The notes under the pieces: generated by a model | What the model saw: only the letters and a program-made list of their open reading frames with translations | Told to the model about the DNA's origin: nothing | Databases searched by the model: none | Assembly: GCA_045586385.1 (NCBI GenBank) | Contig: JAZNAE010000091.1 | Span: 62,001 to 126,000, forward strand | Source: Suilimivivens sp045586385 | Lineage (GTDB): Bacteria > Bacillota > Clostridia > Lachnospirales > Lachnospiraceae | Direction: 5' to 3' | Length of the DNA: 64,000 nt | Part shown: positions 8,697 to 18,090 of the stretch, piece by piece | Layout: each line of letters begins with the position of its first letter | Numbering within the stretch: the stretch's first letter is position 1 | Made by a program: the position numbers and the translations under genes

Positions 8697-9444
8697 CGGA
8701 AACCTCCTTCCATAATATTGAAAAATAGTTCTGAAATTCAGGTGCATTTCGTGCTGCTAAAAGGTCATCGCCTAATATTGTTAATGATATAGGAATTTCT
8801 TTTTTTACGGTAGCAGGACGCTTTGTTAAAACAATGATTCTGTCTGATAATGAAATGGCTTCTGATAAGTCATGCGTAACAAGGATTGTTGTTATACCGG
8901 ACTTTCTGATAATATGTCCGATGTCTGCAGACACCATAAGCCGTGTTTGATAATCCAGTGCACTAAATGGTTCATCAAGTAATAATAAATCCGGTTGCAT
9001 CATCATGGTTCTGATAAGAGCTGCACGTTGTTTCATGCCGCCGGAGAGTTCGGCAGGTTTTTTGTCTTTGAAACGATATAATCCATAATCGTTTAAGAGC
9101 TTTAGGGCCATTTGTTTTTTTTCTTCGGTTAAGTTATTGTTTATTTCCGGACCCAATAAAACATTTTTGTAAATAGTTCTCCATTCAAAAAGGTGATCCT
9201 GTTGTAGCATATAACCGATTTTGTTTTTTTCGGGATCAACCAATATAATTTCACCCGATTCGGGAGCATTTAAGCCGGCAATCAAGGATAATAGTGTGGA
9301 TTTTCCACAGCCGCTTGGACCCACAATTGATATAAACTCCCCCTTGTAAATGTCGAAAGATATATCTGTTAACGCATGGGTTTCGCCTGTTAAACTATGA
9401 TAGGAGAAATTGACATTATGACATTGTAAAATTTTTTGATTCAT
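8671..9444 (-). CDS. ABC transporter ATP-binding protein, SsuB/TauB-type
   Basis: ATPase subunit that drives the adjacent permease. 257 residues, usual for the family. Walker A GPSGCGKST (about 41-49), signature LSGGMKQR, Walker B LLLLDEPFSALD and the switch His in TTILVTHDLSEA are all intact. The ATG follows the SD GGAAGGAGT. It is the first gene of a two-gene minus-strand unit that overlaps the permease gene. Substrate unknown; thiamine-precursor, taurine and alkanesulfonate importers all use this type. Confidence 0.92.
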   Translation of the reverse strand: MNQKILQCHNVNFSYHSLTGETHALTDISFDIYKGEFISIVGPSGCGKSTLLSLIAGLNAPESGEIILVDPEKNKIGYMLQQDHLFEWRTIYKNVLLGPEINNNLTEEKKQMALKLLNDYGLYRFKDKKPAELSGGMKQRAALIRTMMMQPDLLLLDEPFSALDYQTRLMVSADIGHIIRKSGITTILVTHDLSEAISLSDRIIVLTKRPATVKKEIPISLTILGDDLLAARNAPEFQNYFSILWKEVSDEYSTNNQ

Positions 9445-9525
9445 ATTTTACTCCTTCCGTTGATATATTATAGGTTATGAAAAAATTTTGTTTTTGTGTA
9501 AAAAAACGCCTTTTCCATAAAAGGA

Positions 9526-9554
9526 TTGAAATGAGTGGGAAAATATGATAGTAT
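9526..9554 (+). promoter_or_regulatory. Sigma-A promoter of argH
   Basis: TTGAAA (9526-9531), 17-base spacer, TAGTAT (9549-9554), 34 bases before the argH start. No arginine-repressor box could be recognised around it. Confidence 0.6.
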
Positions 9555-9588
9555 CAAATTCAGATTTAATAATTGGAGGATACTGACT

Positions 9589-10977
9589 ATGGCACAGTTA
9601 TGGGGCGGTCGTTTTACAAAGGAAACAGATCAATTAGTATATGATTTCAATGCATCTATTTCTTTTGATAAAAGACTTTTTGCTCAGGATATAGAAGGAA
9701 GCATTGCACATGTAGTTATGCTCGAAAAACAGGAGATTCTTACTTGTGAAGAAAAGGATGCGATTGTAAAAGGGCTTACAAGTATTCGCAGTGATGTGGA
9801 GGAAGGTAAACTGACCATCACGCATGAATATGAAGATATTCATAGTTTTGTAGAGGCAAATTTAATTGACAGAATCGGAGAGGCCGGCAAGAAATTACAT
9901 ACGGGACGTAGCCGTAATGACCAAGTTGCCTTAGATATGAAATTATATGTGAGAAATGAAGTGATAGAAGTTACGGAAGAATTAAAGGAGTTATTGACAA
10001 CCCTTCTTTCTGTTATGGAAAATAATTTGAACACATATATGCCGGGATTTACGCATTTGCAGAAAGCACAACCTACCACTCTTGCACATCATATGGGTGC
10101 ATATTTTGAAATGTTCAAAAGGGATGTTCTCCGTATGCAGGATGTTTATAAAAGAATGAACTATTGTCCTTTGGGTTCAGGTGCTTTTGCAGGAACCACA
10201 TATCCCCTTGACAGAGCATATAGTGCAGCCTTATTAGGCTTTGAAGGACCTACTCTTAACAGTATGGATTCCGTTGCAGACAGGGATTACGTGATTGAAT
10301 TTTTGTCGGCATTATCAACAGTCATGATGCATTTAAGCAGATTTTCAGAGGAGGTTATTATTTGGAATTCTAATGAATACCGCTTTGTGGAGATAGATGA
10401 TGCATTTTCTACCGGTAGCAGTATTATGCCTCAGAAAAAGAACCCGGACATTGCTGAACTGGTAAGAGGAAAGACCGGACGAGTATATGGTGCACTGGTA
10501 TCAATTCTTACTACTATGAAAGGAATTCCGCTTGCTTATAACAAAGATATGCAGGAAGATAAAGAAATTACCTTTGATGCAATCGATACCGTGAAGGACT
10601 GCTTGCATTTGTTTAACGGTATGTTAAAGACTATGAAGTTTAATCATAATATCATGGAGACAAGTGCTATGCGAGGTTTTACCAATGCAACTGACGCAGC
10701 GGATTATCTTGTCAATAAAGGAGTGCCGTTTAGGGATGCTCACGGAATTATAGGACAGCTTGTGTTGTATTGCATTGATAAAAGCAAAGCAATTGATGAA
10801 CTGTCAATACAAGAGTTAAAGGAAATCAGTCCCGTGTTTGAAAATGATATTTATGATGCAATCAGCTTGAAGACGTGTGTAGAGAAAAGACTTACAATAG
10901 GCGCGCCCGGACAAAAGATGATGGAAGAGGTTATCAAAATAAATAAAGATTTTTTGAATAATCTGTGCCAAAAGTAA
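9589..10977 (+). CDS. argH: Argininosuccinate lyase
   Basis: Last step of arginine synthesis: splits argininosuccinate into arginine and fumarate. 462 residues, usual length. It begins AQLWGGRFTKETD, typical of the family. HTGRSRNDQVALD, the catalytic-His region THLQKAQPTTLAHH and the fumarase-superfamily loop GSSIMPQKKNPD are all present. ATG 9589 is used because GGAGGA lies 8 bases upstream; an earlier in-frame start at 9535 has no SD and runs through the promoter. No other arginine genes are in the window. asd follows in the same direction after 55 bases. Confidence 0.97.
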   Translation: MAQLWGGRFTKETDQLVYDFNASISFDKRLFAQDIEGSIAHVVMLEKQEILTCEEKDAIVKGLTSIRSDVEEGKLTITHEYEDIHSFVEANLIDRIGEAGKKLHTGRSRNDQVALDMKLYVRNEVIEVTEELKELLTTLLSVMENNLNTYMPGFTHLQKAQPTTLAHHMGAYFEMFKRDVLRMQDVYKRMNYCPLGSGAFAGTTYPLDRAYSAALLGFEGPTLNSMDSVADRDYVIEFLSALSTVMMHLSRFSEEVIIWNSNEYRFVEIDDAFSTGSSIMPQKKNPDIAELVRGKTGRVYGALVSILTTMKGIPLAYNKDMQEDKEITFDAIDTVKDCLHLFNGMLKTMKFNHNIMETSAMRGFTNATDAADYLVNKGVPFRDAHGIIGQLVLYCIDKSKAIDELSIQELKEISPVFENDIYDAISLKTCVEKRLTIGAPGQKMMEEVIKINKDFLNNLCQK

Positions 10978-11032
10978 TTTATGTAAAATAGGCATTAGCC
11001 TTAAATATATAAATAATGAGGAGAATGAAAAA

Positions 11033-12118
11033 ATGAGTGAAAAATTAAAAGTAGGTATTTTAGGCGGAACCGGTATGGTTGGACAGAGGTTTATCTCACT
11101 TCTCGAAAATCATCCATGGTTTGAAGTGACAACAATTGCAGCAAGTCCCCGTTCAGCAGGTAAGACTTACGAAGAAGCAGTAGGCGGAAGATGGAAAATG
11201 ACAACACCTATGCCGGAAGCAGTTAAAAATATTGTTGTTATGAATGTCAATGAAGTGGAAAAAGTAGCAGCTGAGGTTGATTTTGTGTTCAGCGCCGTTG
11301 ACATGACTAAAGATGAGATTAAGAAAATTGAAGAAGATTATGCAAAGACAGAAACACCTGTTGTTTCCAATAACTCTGCACATCGTTGGACACCTGATGT
11401 TCCCATGGTTGTTCCGGAGATTAACCCTGAGCATATGAAAGTAATTGATTTCCAGAAAAAGAGACTGGGAACAACAAGAGGTTTTGTTGCGGTGAAGCCC
11501 AATTGTTCTATTCAGAGTTATGCGCCTGTTTTAACTGCATGGAAAGAATTTGAGCCTTATGAAGTAGTTGCAACTACATATCAGGCAATTTCTGGTGCGG
11601 GAAAGACTTTTAAGGATTGGCCGGAAATGGTAGAAAACATTATTCCTTATATCGGTGGTGAAGAAGAAAAGAGTGAAAAAGAACCTCTCAGAATCTGGGG
11701 TGAGATTAAGGATGGGGTGATTGAACCTGCAACAAGTCCTGTTATTACATGTCAGTGTATCAGAGTGCCGGTATTAAACGGACATACAGCAGCCGTATTT
11801 GTGAAGTTCCGTAAACAGCCTACCAAAGAACAGTTGATTGAAAAATTAGTAAATTTTAAAGGTGTGCCTCAGGAACTGGAACTTCCCAGTGCGCCGAAAC
11901 AATTTATTCAATATCTCGAAGAAGACAACAGACCTCAGGTTCAGCTTGATGTTGACTATGAGAGAGGTATGGGAGTAAGTGTTGGACGTATCCGTGAAGA
12001 CAGCGTATATGATTGGAAATTTGTGGGATTGTCTCATAATACAGTACGTGGTGCTGCAGGCGGCGCTGTTCTTTGTGCCGAGTTATTAAAAGCACAGGGA
12101 TACATTACTAAAAAATAA
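11033..12118 (+). CDS. asd: Aspartate-semialdehyde dehydrogenase
   Basis: NADPH-dependent reduction of aspartyl phosphate to aspartate semialdehyde, the branch point to lysine, threonine, methionine and diaminopimelate. 361 residues, matching the archaeal/fungal-like subtype. N-terminal Rossmann motif GILGGTGMVGQRF; catalytic Cys in VKPNCSIQ; a substrate-binding region in YQAISGAGK; the conserved His is in the C-terminal GHTAAVFVKF segment. SD GAGGAGAA precedes the ATG. A small GGC-ATTA-GCC hairpin in the gap to argH is too weak to be a terminator, so readthrough from argH is possible. Confidence 0.95.
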   Translation: MSEKLKVGILGGTGMVGQRFISLLENHPWFEVTTIAASPRSAGKTYEEAVGGRWKMTTPMPEAVKNIVVMNVNEVEKVAAEVDFVFSAVDMTKDEIKKIEEDYAKTETPVVSNNSAHRWTPDVPMVVPEINPEHMKVIDFQKKRLGTTRGFVAVKPNCSIQSYAPVLTAWKEFEPYEVVATTYQAISGAGKTFKDWPEMVENIIPYIGGEEEKSEKEPLRIWGEIKDGVIEPATSPVITCQCIRVPVLNGHTAAVFVKFRKQPTKEQLIEKLVNFKGVPQELELPSAPKQFIQYLEEDNRPQVQLDVDYERGMGVSVGRIREDSVYDWKFVGLSHNTVRGAAGGAVLCAELLKAQGYITKK

Positions 12119-12136
12119 AAAAATATTTGGGGTTAC

Positions 12137-12163
12137 AAGCAGCCGGCTTATTGCCGGCCGCTT
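12137..12163 (+). other. Stable hairpin in the leader of the GGDEF/EAL gene
   Basis: AAGC-A-GCCGGC, loop TTATT, GCCGGC-C-GCTT: ten pairs with one mismatch. There is no T-run, and the SD AAGGGG follows a few bases later. It could be a weak terminator after asd or could mask or protect the downstream start; which one cannot be told from sequence. Confidence 0.5.
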
Positions 12164-12178
12164 AACAAGGGGTATAAA

Positions 12179-13903
12179 ATGGATGAATTACGTTATCAGG
12201 TAGATTTACTGAACGCAATGAATCAAAAACTTACGAATGATGAGAGAATGCTGCGGATGATATGTGAAACATCCAGCAGTGCTTTTTTGTATGTCAATTT
12301 TAAAAATGATGATGTAAGAATGGTTGCAAACTGGGATTTCTTTTTCCCAAATGTAGAAATAAAAAGTATTAAAGATATGCCAAAGCTTTTTTCCCAGGTG
12401 GAAGAAGAATATTCTATTCCACTGAGAAATTTGTTATATCTTGAAAAGACAGGAATGTCAACCGATACTGCTGTTGTAAAGTTGGTTGATGGGAAAACAT
12501 GGGTGGAATGTGAAGTGTCAATCGTGTATGACAATTTGCAAAAACCCACTGATAAGATTATTCGTTTTAAAAATATATCAAAAATTAAAAACCAAAATGA
12601 TGAATTAACCTACATGGCATATTATGACATGCTTACCGGTTTGTATAACCGAAATTATTTTGTTCGTCTCCTTGCAGATTTTGTGAGAAAAGCAGAGGAA
12701 GAAAATCGCATTGTTGCGGTTATGTTTGTAGATATTGATGATTTCAGAAAAATAAATGACGGACTTGGACTTGTGGTCGGAGATGAGGTCGTGCAACAAT
12801 TTGGACAATATTTGTCTGATTTTGGGAATGAAAATGTAATTGTCTCTCATTTTAATGCAGATATTTATTGTATTGCTATTTATGATCCTTGCGGAAGTAG
12901 AAGTGTGGAATATATATATAGAAGGATATATGATAGAATACGTTCCCCGTTTCTTTTGAGTAACGGAATGGAAATTATGATATCTGTTTGTGTAGGTGTG
13001 GCAGAATACCCGGAAGCAGCAAAATCGACATTAGAGCTGATAAATTGTGCTGAAATAGTGATGTTTAAAGCAAAGGGCTCGGGAAAAGATACCATCGAAT
13101 ATTTTGATGCACCGATTTTAAATGATTTTATTCAAAATGTAACGATAGAAAACAAATTAAAAGAGGCTGTATTTAATCAAAATTTTACATTGAATTTCCA
13201 ACCGCAATATTATACAGGTAATAAAAAATTAAGAGGCGTAGAGGCGTTGATTCGTTGGCGGGATGCTGACGGCATTATGATCAGTCCGTCTTTGTTTATT
13301 CCGATTGCCGAAAAAAACGGGACAATTGTTCCAATCGGTTCGTGGGTAATTGATGAAAGTATCAGGACATTTGCAGAATGGAAGAAAGATTACAGTGATG
13401 ATATGATTCTTTCGCTTAATATATCTGCAATTCAATATAAAAGACAGGAATTTGTTTCCTCAATTTTAAATATTATTGAAAAATATGAAGTGAAACCGGA
13501 AGAAATAGAACTTGAAATTACCGAGAGCGTACTAATTGATAATTTCCGTGAAGTGGTAGAAAAATTACATGTTCTCAGAGAACATGGTATCAGAATTGCC
13601 CTTGATGATTTCGGAACAGGGTACTCTTCATTGTCATATTTGAAGGGACTTCCGATTAATACATTAAAAATAGATAAAGCATTTGTTGAAACCATGTTGC
13701 AGGATGACAATGCGAAAATAATCATTGAATCCATTATTTATATGGTAAAGAAACTTGGATTTGAGACAATTGCAGAAGGCGTCGAAAATATGGAGCAGTT
13801 TGAATATTTAAAATCAATAGAATGTGACTGCATACAAGGATTTTTGATGGGGAAACCCATGCCGGATAATGAAATTACAAAGTTGTTGGATGAGTTAATT
13901 TAA
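12179..13903 (+). CDS. PAS-like/GGDEF/EAL protein, probable c-di-GMP phosphodiesterase
   Basis: 574 residues, no membrane segment. Order: PAS-like sensor (about 20-135), GGDEF domain (about 145-300), EAL domain (about 315-570). The GGDEF signature is replaced by FNADIY, so no cyclase activity is expected. The EAL domain keeps its catalytic set: EALIRW, LNIS, ELEITES, DDFGTGYSS, the Lys in TLKIDKAF, EGVE and QGF. The predicted job is breakdown of c-di-GMP, with the dead GGDEF domain perhaps binding GTP as a regulator. The ATG follows AAGGGG. The next gene starts 15 bases downstream. Domain calls are firm; the activating signal is unknown. Confidence 0.92.
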   Translation: MDELRYQVDLLNAMNQKLTNDERMLRMICETSSSAFLYVNFKNDDVRMVANWDFFFPNVEIKSIKDMPKLFSQVEEEYSIPLRNLLYLEKTGMSTDTAVVKLVDGKTWVECEVSIVYDNLQKPTDKIIRFKNISKIKNQNDELTYMAYYDMLTGLYNRNYFVRLLADFVRKAEEENRIVAVMFVDIDDFRKINDGLGLVVGDEVVQQFGQYLSDFGNENVIVSHFNADIYCIAIYDPCGSRSVEYIYRRIYDRIRSPFLLSNGMEIMISVCVGVAEYPEAAKSTLELINCAEIVMFKAKGSGKDTIEYFDAPILNDFIQNVTIENKLKEAVFNQNFTLNFQPQYYTGNKKLRGVEALIRWRDADGIMISPSLFIPIAEKNGTIVPIGSWVIDESIRTFAEWKKDYSDDMILSLNISAIQYKRQEFVSSILNIIEKYEVKPEEIELEITESVLIDNFREVVEKLHVLREHGIRIALDDFGTGYSSLSYLKGLPINTLKIDKAFVETMLQDDNAKIIIESIIYMVKKLGFETIAEGVENMEQFEYLKSIECDCIQGFLMGKPMPDNEITKLLDELI

Positions 13904-13918
13904 GTGGTGAAATAAAAA

Positions 13919-15286
13919 ATGATTTTAGGACGAGCACAGGAATTAAAATATCTGAATACATATTACGATCGGGAAGGCAGCCAGATCATGGTTGTTTACG
14001 GAGAAAAAAATATTGGTAAAACTGCGTTAATGAAACAGTTTGTGCAGGACAAGCCGTGCCATTATTACCGCGCCCGGTCTGCCTCAGAAAGAGAGCAGCT
14101 CTATCAATGGGGAAAAGAACTTTCCGAGGATGAGATACGTACATTAAAATATCCGTCATTCGGGGAGCTGTTAAGTGCTGTTATTAAAGATGGTCAAAAT
14201 GGAAAAAAAGTAATTATTATTGATGAATTTCAATATATTGTAAAAACAAGTGATTCTTTTATGAAAGAGTTAGTCACGGTAGTCCATGATAGCTGGCGTA
14301 ATTCTGAAGTTATGGTGATTTTATGCAGTTCTTCCATTGGATGGGTGGAAAACAGTATGATCAGTAAAATCGGTGAAGCCGCTTATGAACTTTCGGGTTT
14401 TCTGAAAGTAAAAGAACTTGAGTTTGAAGATATGATGGAATATTTTCCGGGTTTTAATCTTGAAAAATGTGTAGAAGCTTATGCAGTTCTTGGTGGTGTT
14501 CCCGGACTTTGGAGACATTTTAGCGATAAACTGAGCATCAAAGAAAATATTTGCCGTAATATCTTGAATCCTGACAAATTTTTGTTTACACAAGGGCAGA
14601 AAATTGTGGAAGAGGAACTACGTGAAACAGGTGTGTATAATACTATCCTTGCATCTATTGCAGCAGGTAATCATAAATTGAATGACTTGTATTTGCACAC
14701 AGAATTTTCCAGGGCCAAAATCAGTGTTTACTTAAAAAATCTGATGGAACTTGAACTTGTTGAAAAAGTATTTTCATATGACACAGAAGGGAAAGCAAAT
14801 GTACAAAAAGGTATTTATCGTATAAAAAATCATTTTGTCCATTTTTATTTCAGTTTTTTATATCCTAATTTGAGCCGTTTGGAAAACATGACCGTATTTG
14901 AATTTTACGGAAAGTATATTGCACCTTATTTAAAAAGTTATGTAGGTGAATATTATAAAACTGTCTGCACACAACGTATCATGCAGTGGAATAAATGGGG
15001 AAAACTTCCTTTTGAAGCTGTTGAATTCGGAGAATGGGTTGGCAAATTCGGAAATATTGATATTATTGCACGAAGTGAACAGGGTGAGACAATTATCGGA
15101 TTATGTAATTTTGAAAAGCCCATGATGCGTTATGATGATTATGAATGGCTTCTGTTCTGTGCAGAAAAAGCAAAGTTAAATGTTGATTATGTATATCTTT
15201 TTTCGTCGAGCAGATTTGACGAGAAGCTTAATTTGGAAGCCAAAGTTAAGCATAACTTGAAATTGATTACTATGGATGAGATGTAA
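13919..15286 (+). CDS. P-loop ATPase with DUF234-type C-terminus
   Basis: 455 residues. An N-terminal STAND/archaeal-type ATPase domain has Walker A GEKNIGKT (about 28-35) and Walker B VIIIDEFQY near residue 100. A winged-helix-like middle (about 235-295) is followed by a C-terminal nuclease-like DUF234 region whose KFGNIDIIAR segment resembles the D-x-I/V core of restriction-like folds. The role of this family is not established. It overlaps the topoisomerase gene by one base (TAATG), so the two proteins are made together; a DNA-linked role is inferred from that coupling only. The preceding SD is weak (AAGTGGTGA). Confidence 0.8.
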   Translation: MILGRAQELKYLNTYYDREGSQIMVVYGEKNIGKTALMKQFVQDKPCHYYRARSASEREQLYQWGKELSEDEIRTLKYPSFGELLSAVIKDGQNGKKVIIIDEFQYIVKTSDSFMKELVTVVHDSWRNSEVMVILCSSSIGWVENSMISKIGEAAYELSGFLKVKELEFEDMMEYFPGFNLEKCVEAYAVLGGVPGLWRHFSDKLSIKENICRNILNPDKFLFTQGQKIVEEELRETGVYNTILASIAAGNHKLNDLYLHTEFSRAKISVYLKNLMELELVEKVFSYDTEGKANVQKGIYRIKNHFVHFYFSFLYPNLSRLENMTVFEFYGKYIAPYLKSYVGEYYKTVCTQRIMQWNKWGKLPFEAVEFGEWVGKFGNIDIIARSEQGETIIGLCNFEKPMMRYDDYEWLLFCAEKAKLNVDYVYLFSSSRFDEKLNLEAKVKHNLKLITMDEM

Positions 15287-17319
15287 TGGGAAAAAGTCTA
15301 TTTATTGCAGAAAAGCCCAGTGTTGCAAGAGAATTTGCCAGGGTATTACAATTAAACACATCCAATAAAGATGGATATATGGAGTCGGAAAACGCTATTG
15401 TAACATGGTGTGTGGGACATTTGGTAACCATGAGTTATCCGGAAGCTTACGATGAGAAATATAAAAGATGGTCGCTTGATACAATTCCGTTTATTCCGGA
15501 AACCTTTAAGTATGAAGTGATTGAAAATGTTAAAAAGCAATTTCAAATTGTAAGCGGATTGCTAAACCGGGAAGATGTGGAAACAATCTATGTTTGTACC
15601 GACTCGGGACGGGAAGGAGAGTATATCTATAGGCTTGTAGAACAACAGTCTAATGTAAAGGGGAAGAGCAGGAAACGTGTCTGGATAGATTCACAGACAG
15701 AGGATGAAATCAAACGGGGAATCCGGGAAGCCAAGGATTTGTCGGAGTATGATAATTTGAGTTCCGCAGCTTACCTTCGGGCGAAAGAAGATTATCTTAT
15801 GGGAATTAATTTTTCCAGAGTGCTTACTTTAAAATATGGTAATGGCATAAAAAATTTCTTAAAAAGAGACCGGGCGGTAGTTTCTGTTGGTCGTGTAATG
15901 ACTTGTGTACTCGGTATTGTGGTGAAAAGAGAACGGGAAATTCGGGAGTTTGTAAAAACTCCTTTTTATAGAGTTCTCTTACAAACCAATATTAATGAAA
16001 GCAGTTTTGATGCGGAATGGAAAGCCGTGCCGGGGTCAAAGTATGATTCTTCTCCACTTTTATATAAAGAAAACGGATTTAAGGAACAGCAGAGTGCACA
16101 GGCATTAATTGATTACTTGAAAACAGAACCGTTAGAACCGCTTTTAGTGGATTCCATCGAAAAGAAAAGGGAAACTAAAAACGCGCCGCTTCTATATAAT
16201 CTGGCAGAATTACAGAATGATTGTTCCAAGTACTTTAAAATCAGTCCTGATGAAACCCTTCGGATTGTACAGGAATTGTATGAAAAGAAAATGACTACGT
16301 ATCCCAGAACAGATGCAAGGGTTCTCTCTACAGCCGTGGCAAAAGAAATCTTTAAAAATATAAAGGGGCTTACAGGTTATGGACTTGCAAGTGAATTTGC
16401 AAGTCATATATTGGAAAGCGGTGCATATAAAGCAATTATAAAATCAAGATATGTAAATGATAAACAGATTACAGACCATTATGCAATTATTCCTACAGGG
16501 CAGGGACTTAATAATTTAAACAATTTAAATCCTACTGCGGCTAAAGTTTATGAAATAATTGTGCGCCGGTTTTTAAGTATCTTTTATCCTCCGGCAATTT
16601 ACAGAAAAGTCAGTCTTACTGTTGCATTAAAAGGAGAGAAATTCTTTTCGAATTTTAAAGTGCTTGAAGAAGAAGGTTACCTAAAGGTGAGTGCATATTC
16701 TTTTGTTAAAAAGAAAAGTGAAAAAGGCAAGGAAACGGAAGGGACAGAAAACGAAGCTACCGATAACGATCATGAAGAAAAAGATTTCGGCAAAGATTTT
16801 ATGGACAAGATAAACGAACTGAAAAAAGGTTCGCAGTTACCGGTTGATGACTTCCTGATCAAAGAAGGAGAAACCTCGCCGCCGAAAAGGTATAATTCGG
16901 GCACAATGATTTTGACTATGGAAAACGCCGGTCAATTCATTGAAGATGAAGAACTTCGTGCCCAGATAAAAGGCAGCGGAATCGGTACTTCTGCTACCAG
17001 AGCTGAAATTTTAAAAAAATTAGTAAATATCGGTTATCTTGCACTGAATAAGAAAACCCAGATTATTACGCCTACTTTGATGGGCGAAATGATATATGAA
17101 GTGGTTGATAATTCCATTAGGCCGCTTCTTGATCCGGCGCTTACGGCAAGCTGGGAAAAAGGTCTGACTATGGTTGCGGAAGGAACCATTACAGAGGATG
17201 AGTATATGAAAAAACTCGATGACTTCGTCTCCAGAAGAACCAATATTGTTAAGCAATTGAATAACCAGGGGATTTTAAACCAACGTTTTCAATATGCTTC
17301 AAAATATAATAAGGCATAA
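15286..17319 (+). CDS. topB: Type IA DNA topoisomerase (topoisomerase III type)
   Basis: Relaxes or decatenates DNA by cutting one strand. 677 residues. Toprim domain at the N-terminus (LFIAEKPSVAREFARVL, then CTDSGREGEYIYR). The active-site Tyr339 lies in TTYPRTDAR. VSVGRVMT differs from the usual VSxGRVQT. An acidic, low-complexity insert (about residues 480-505) interrupts the C-terminal half, and no zinc-ribbon tail is present, which favours TopB over TopA. Start ATG overlaps the upstream ATPase stop by one base. Chromosomal TopB is the simplest reading; similar proteins are also carried on conjugative elements, but no other element gene is here. Confidence 0.9.
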   Translation: MGKSLFIAEKPSVAREFARVLQLNTSNKDGYMESENAIVTWCVGHLVTMSYPEAYDEKYKRWSLDTIPFIPETFKYEVIENVKKQFQIVSGLLNREDVETIYVCTDSGREGEYIYRLVEQQSNVKGKSRKRVWIDSQTEDEIKRGIREAKDLSEYDNLSSAAYLRAKEDYLMGINFSRVLTLKYGNGIKNFLKRDRAVVSVGRVMTCVLGIVVKREREIREFVKTPFYRVLLQTNINESSFDAEWKAVPGSKYDSSPLLYKENGFKEQQSAQALIDYLKTEPLEPLLVDSIEKKRETKNAPLLYNLAELQNDCSKYFKISPDETLRIVQELYEKKMTTYPRTDARVLSTAVAKEIFKNIKGLTGYGLASEFASHILESGAYKAIIKSRYVNDKQITDHYAIIPTGQGLNNLNNLNPTAAKVYEIIVRRFLSIFYPPAIYRKVSLTVALKGEKFFSNFKVLEEEGYLKVSAYSFVKKKSEKGKETEGTENEATDNDHEEKDFGKDFMDKINELKKGSQLPVDDFLIKEGETSPPKRYNSGTMILTMENAGQFIEDEELRAQIKGSGIGTSATRAEILKKLVNIGYLALNKKTQIITPTLMGEMIYEVVDNSIRPLLDPALTASWEKGLTMVAEGTITEDEYMKKLDDFVSRRTNIVKQLNNQGILNQRFQYASKYNKA

Positions 17320-17343
17320 ATGACCTGAGAAAGGATAACGACA

Positions 17344-18009
17344 ATGGAACAGTGTAAAATTAAAAATCTTTACAATTTAGAGGAAACAATTGCTGCTGAT
17401 CTTATGACGCAAGCTGATTACCCGTGGGAACTGCTTCCGAAAATCAGTGGTTATATTAAAGAACTGGGAGCAAAACTTCCCAAAGATAAATATAAAGAGA
17501 TTTCTGAAAATGTATGGGTAGCTGTTTCTGCAAAGGTAGCACCTACTGCATACATTAACGGTCCTGCCATTATTGATGAGGAAGCGGAAATAAGACATTG
17601 TGCATTTATCAGAGGAAATGCCATTGTGGGAAAAGGGGCTGTTGTAGGTAATTCAACCGAATTAAAGAATGTTATTTTATTTAATAAAGTTCAGGTACCG
17701 CATTATAATTATGTGGGAGACAGTATTCTCGGTTTTAAAGCACACATGGGAGCAGGTTCCATTACATCCAATGTGAAGAGTGATAAAACACTTGTGGTTG
17801 TAAAAACAACGGACGAAAATTTAGAAACAGGTCTTAAAAAATTCGGTGCCATGCTTGGCGATCATGTTGAAGTGGGCTGTAACAGTGTATTAAATCCCGG
17901 TACCGTTATCGGCAGGAATTCCAATGTATATCCGTCGTCCATGGTACGAGGTGTTGTTCCGGAAGGCAGTATTTATAAAAAACGCGGAGAAATCGCTGAA
18001 AAATACTAA
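17344..18009 (+). CDS. Left-handed beta-helix protein, GlmU C-terminal-like
   Basis: 221 residues. After about 55 helical residues it is a run of hexapeptide repeats (IIDEEAEIRHCAFIRGNAIVG onwards), as in acyltransferases and the C-terminal half of GlmU. There is no nucleotidyltransferase domain, so it is not a complete GlmU. GDSILGFKAHMGAGSITSNVK matches the GlmU region that binds UDP-GlcNAc and acetyl-CoA. Such proteins are annotated as UDP-N-acetylglucosamine pyrophosphorylase-related; the substrate is unknown. SD GAGAAAGGA sits 9 bases before the ATG, 24 bases after topB. Confidence 0.8.
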   Translation: MEQCKIKNLYNLEETIAADLMTQADYPWELLPKISGYIKELGAKLPKDKYKEISENVWVAVSAKVAPTAYINGPAIIDEEAEIRHCAFIRGNAIVGKGAVVGNSTELKNVILFNKVQVPHYNYVGDSILGFKAHMGAGSITSNVKSDKTLVVVKTTDENLETGLKKFGAMLGDHVEVGCNSVLNPGTVIGRNSNVYPSSMVRGVVPEGSIYKKRGEIAEKY

Positions 18010-18090
18010 AAATGGAATAAGTGAATTTTTTGTCAAAAAGACTGGATTTTTTGCGAGATATATGCGAAAATATAAGTCGGCATATAACAG

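Noticed and set aside
12137..12163. Canonical terminator after asd
   Set aside because: The hairpin is strong but no T-run follows; listed only as a hairpin.
15286..17319. TopB as evidence of an integrated conjugative element
   Set aside because: No relaxase, integrase, T4SS or att-like repeats nearby, and the codon use matches neighbours.
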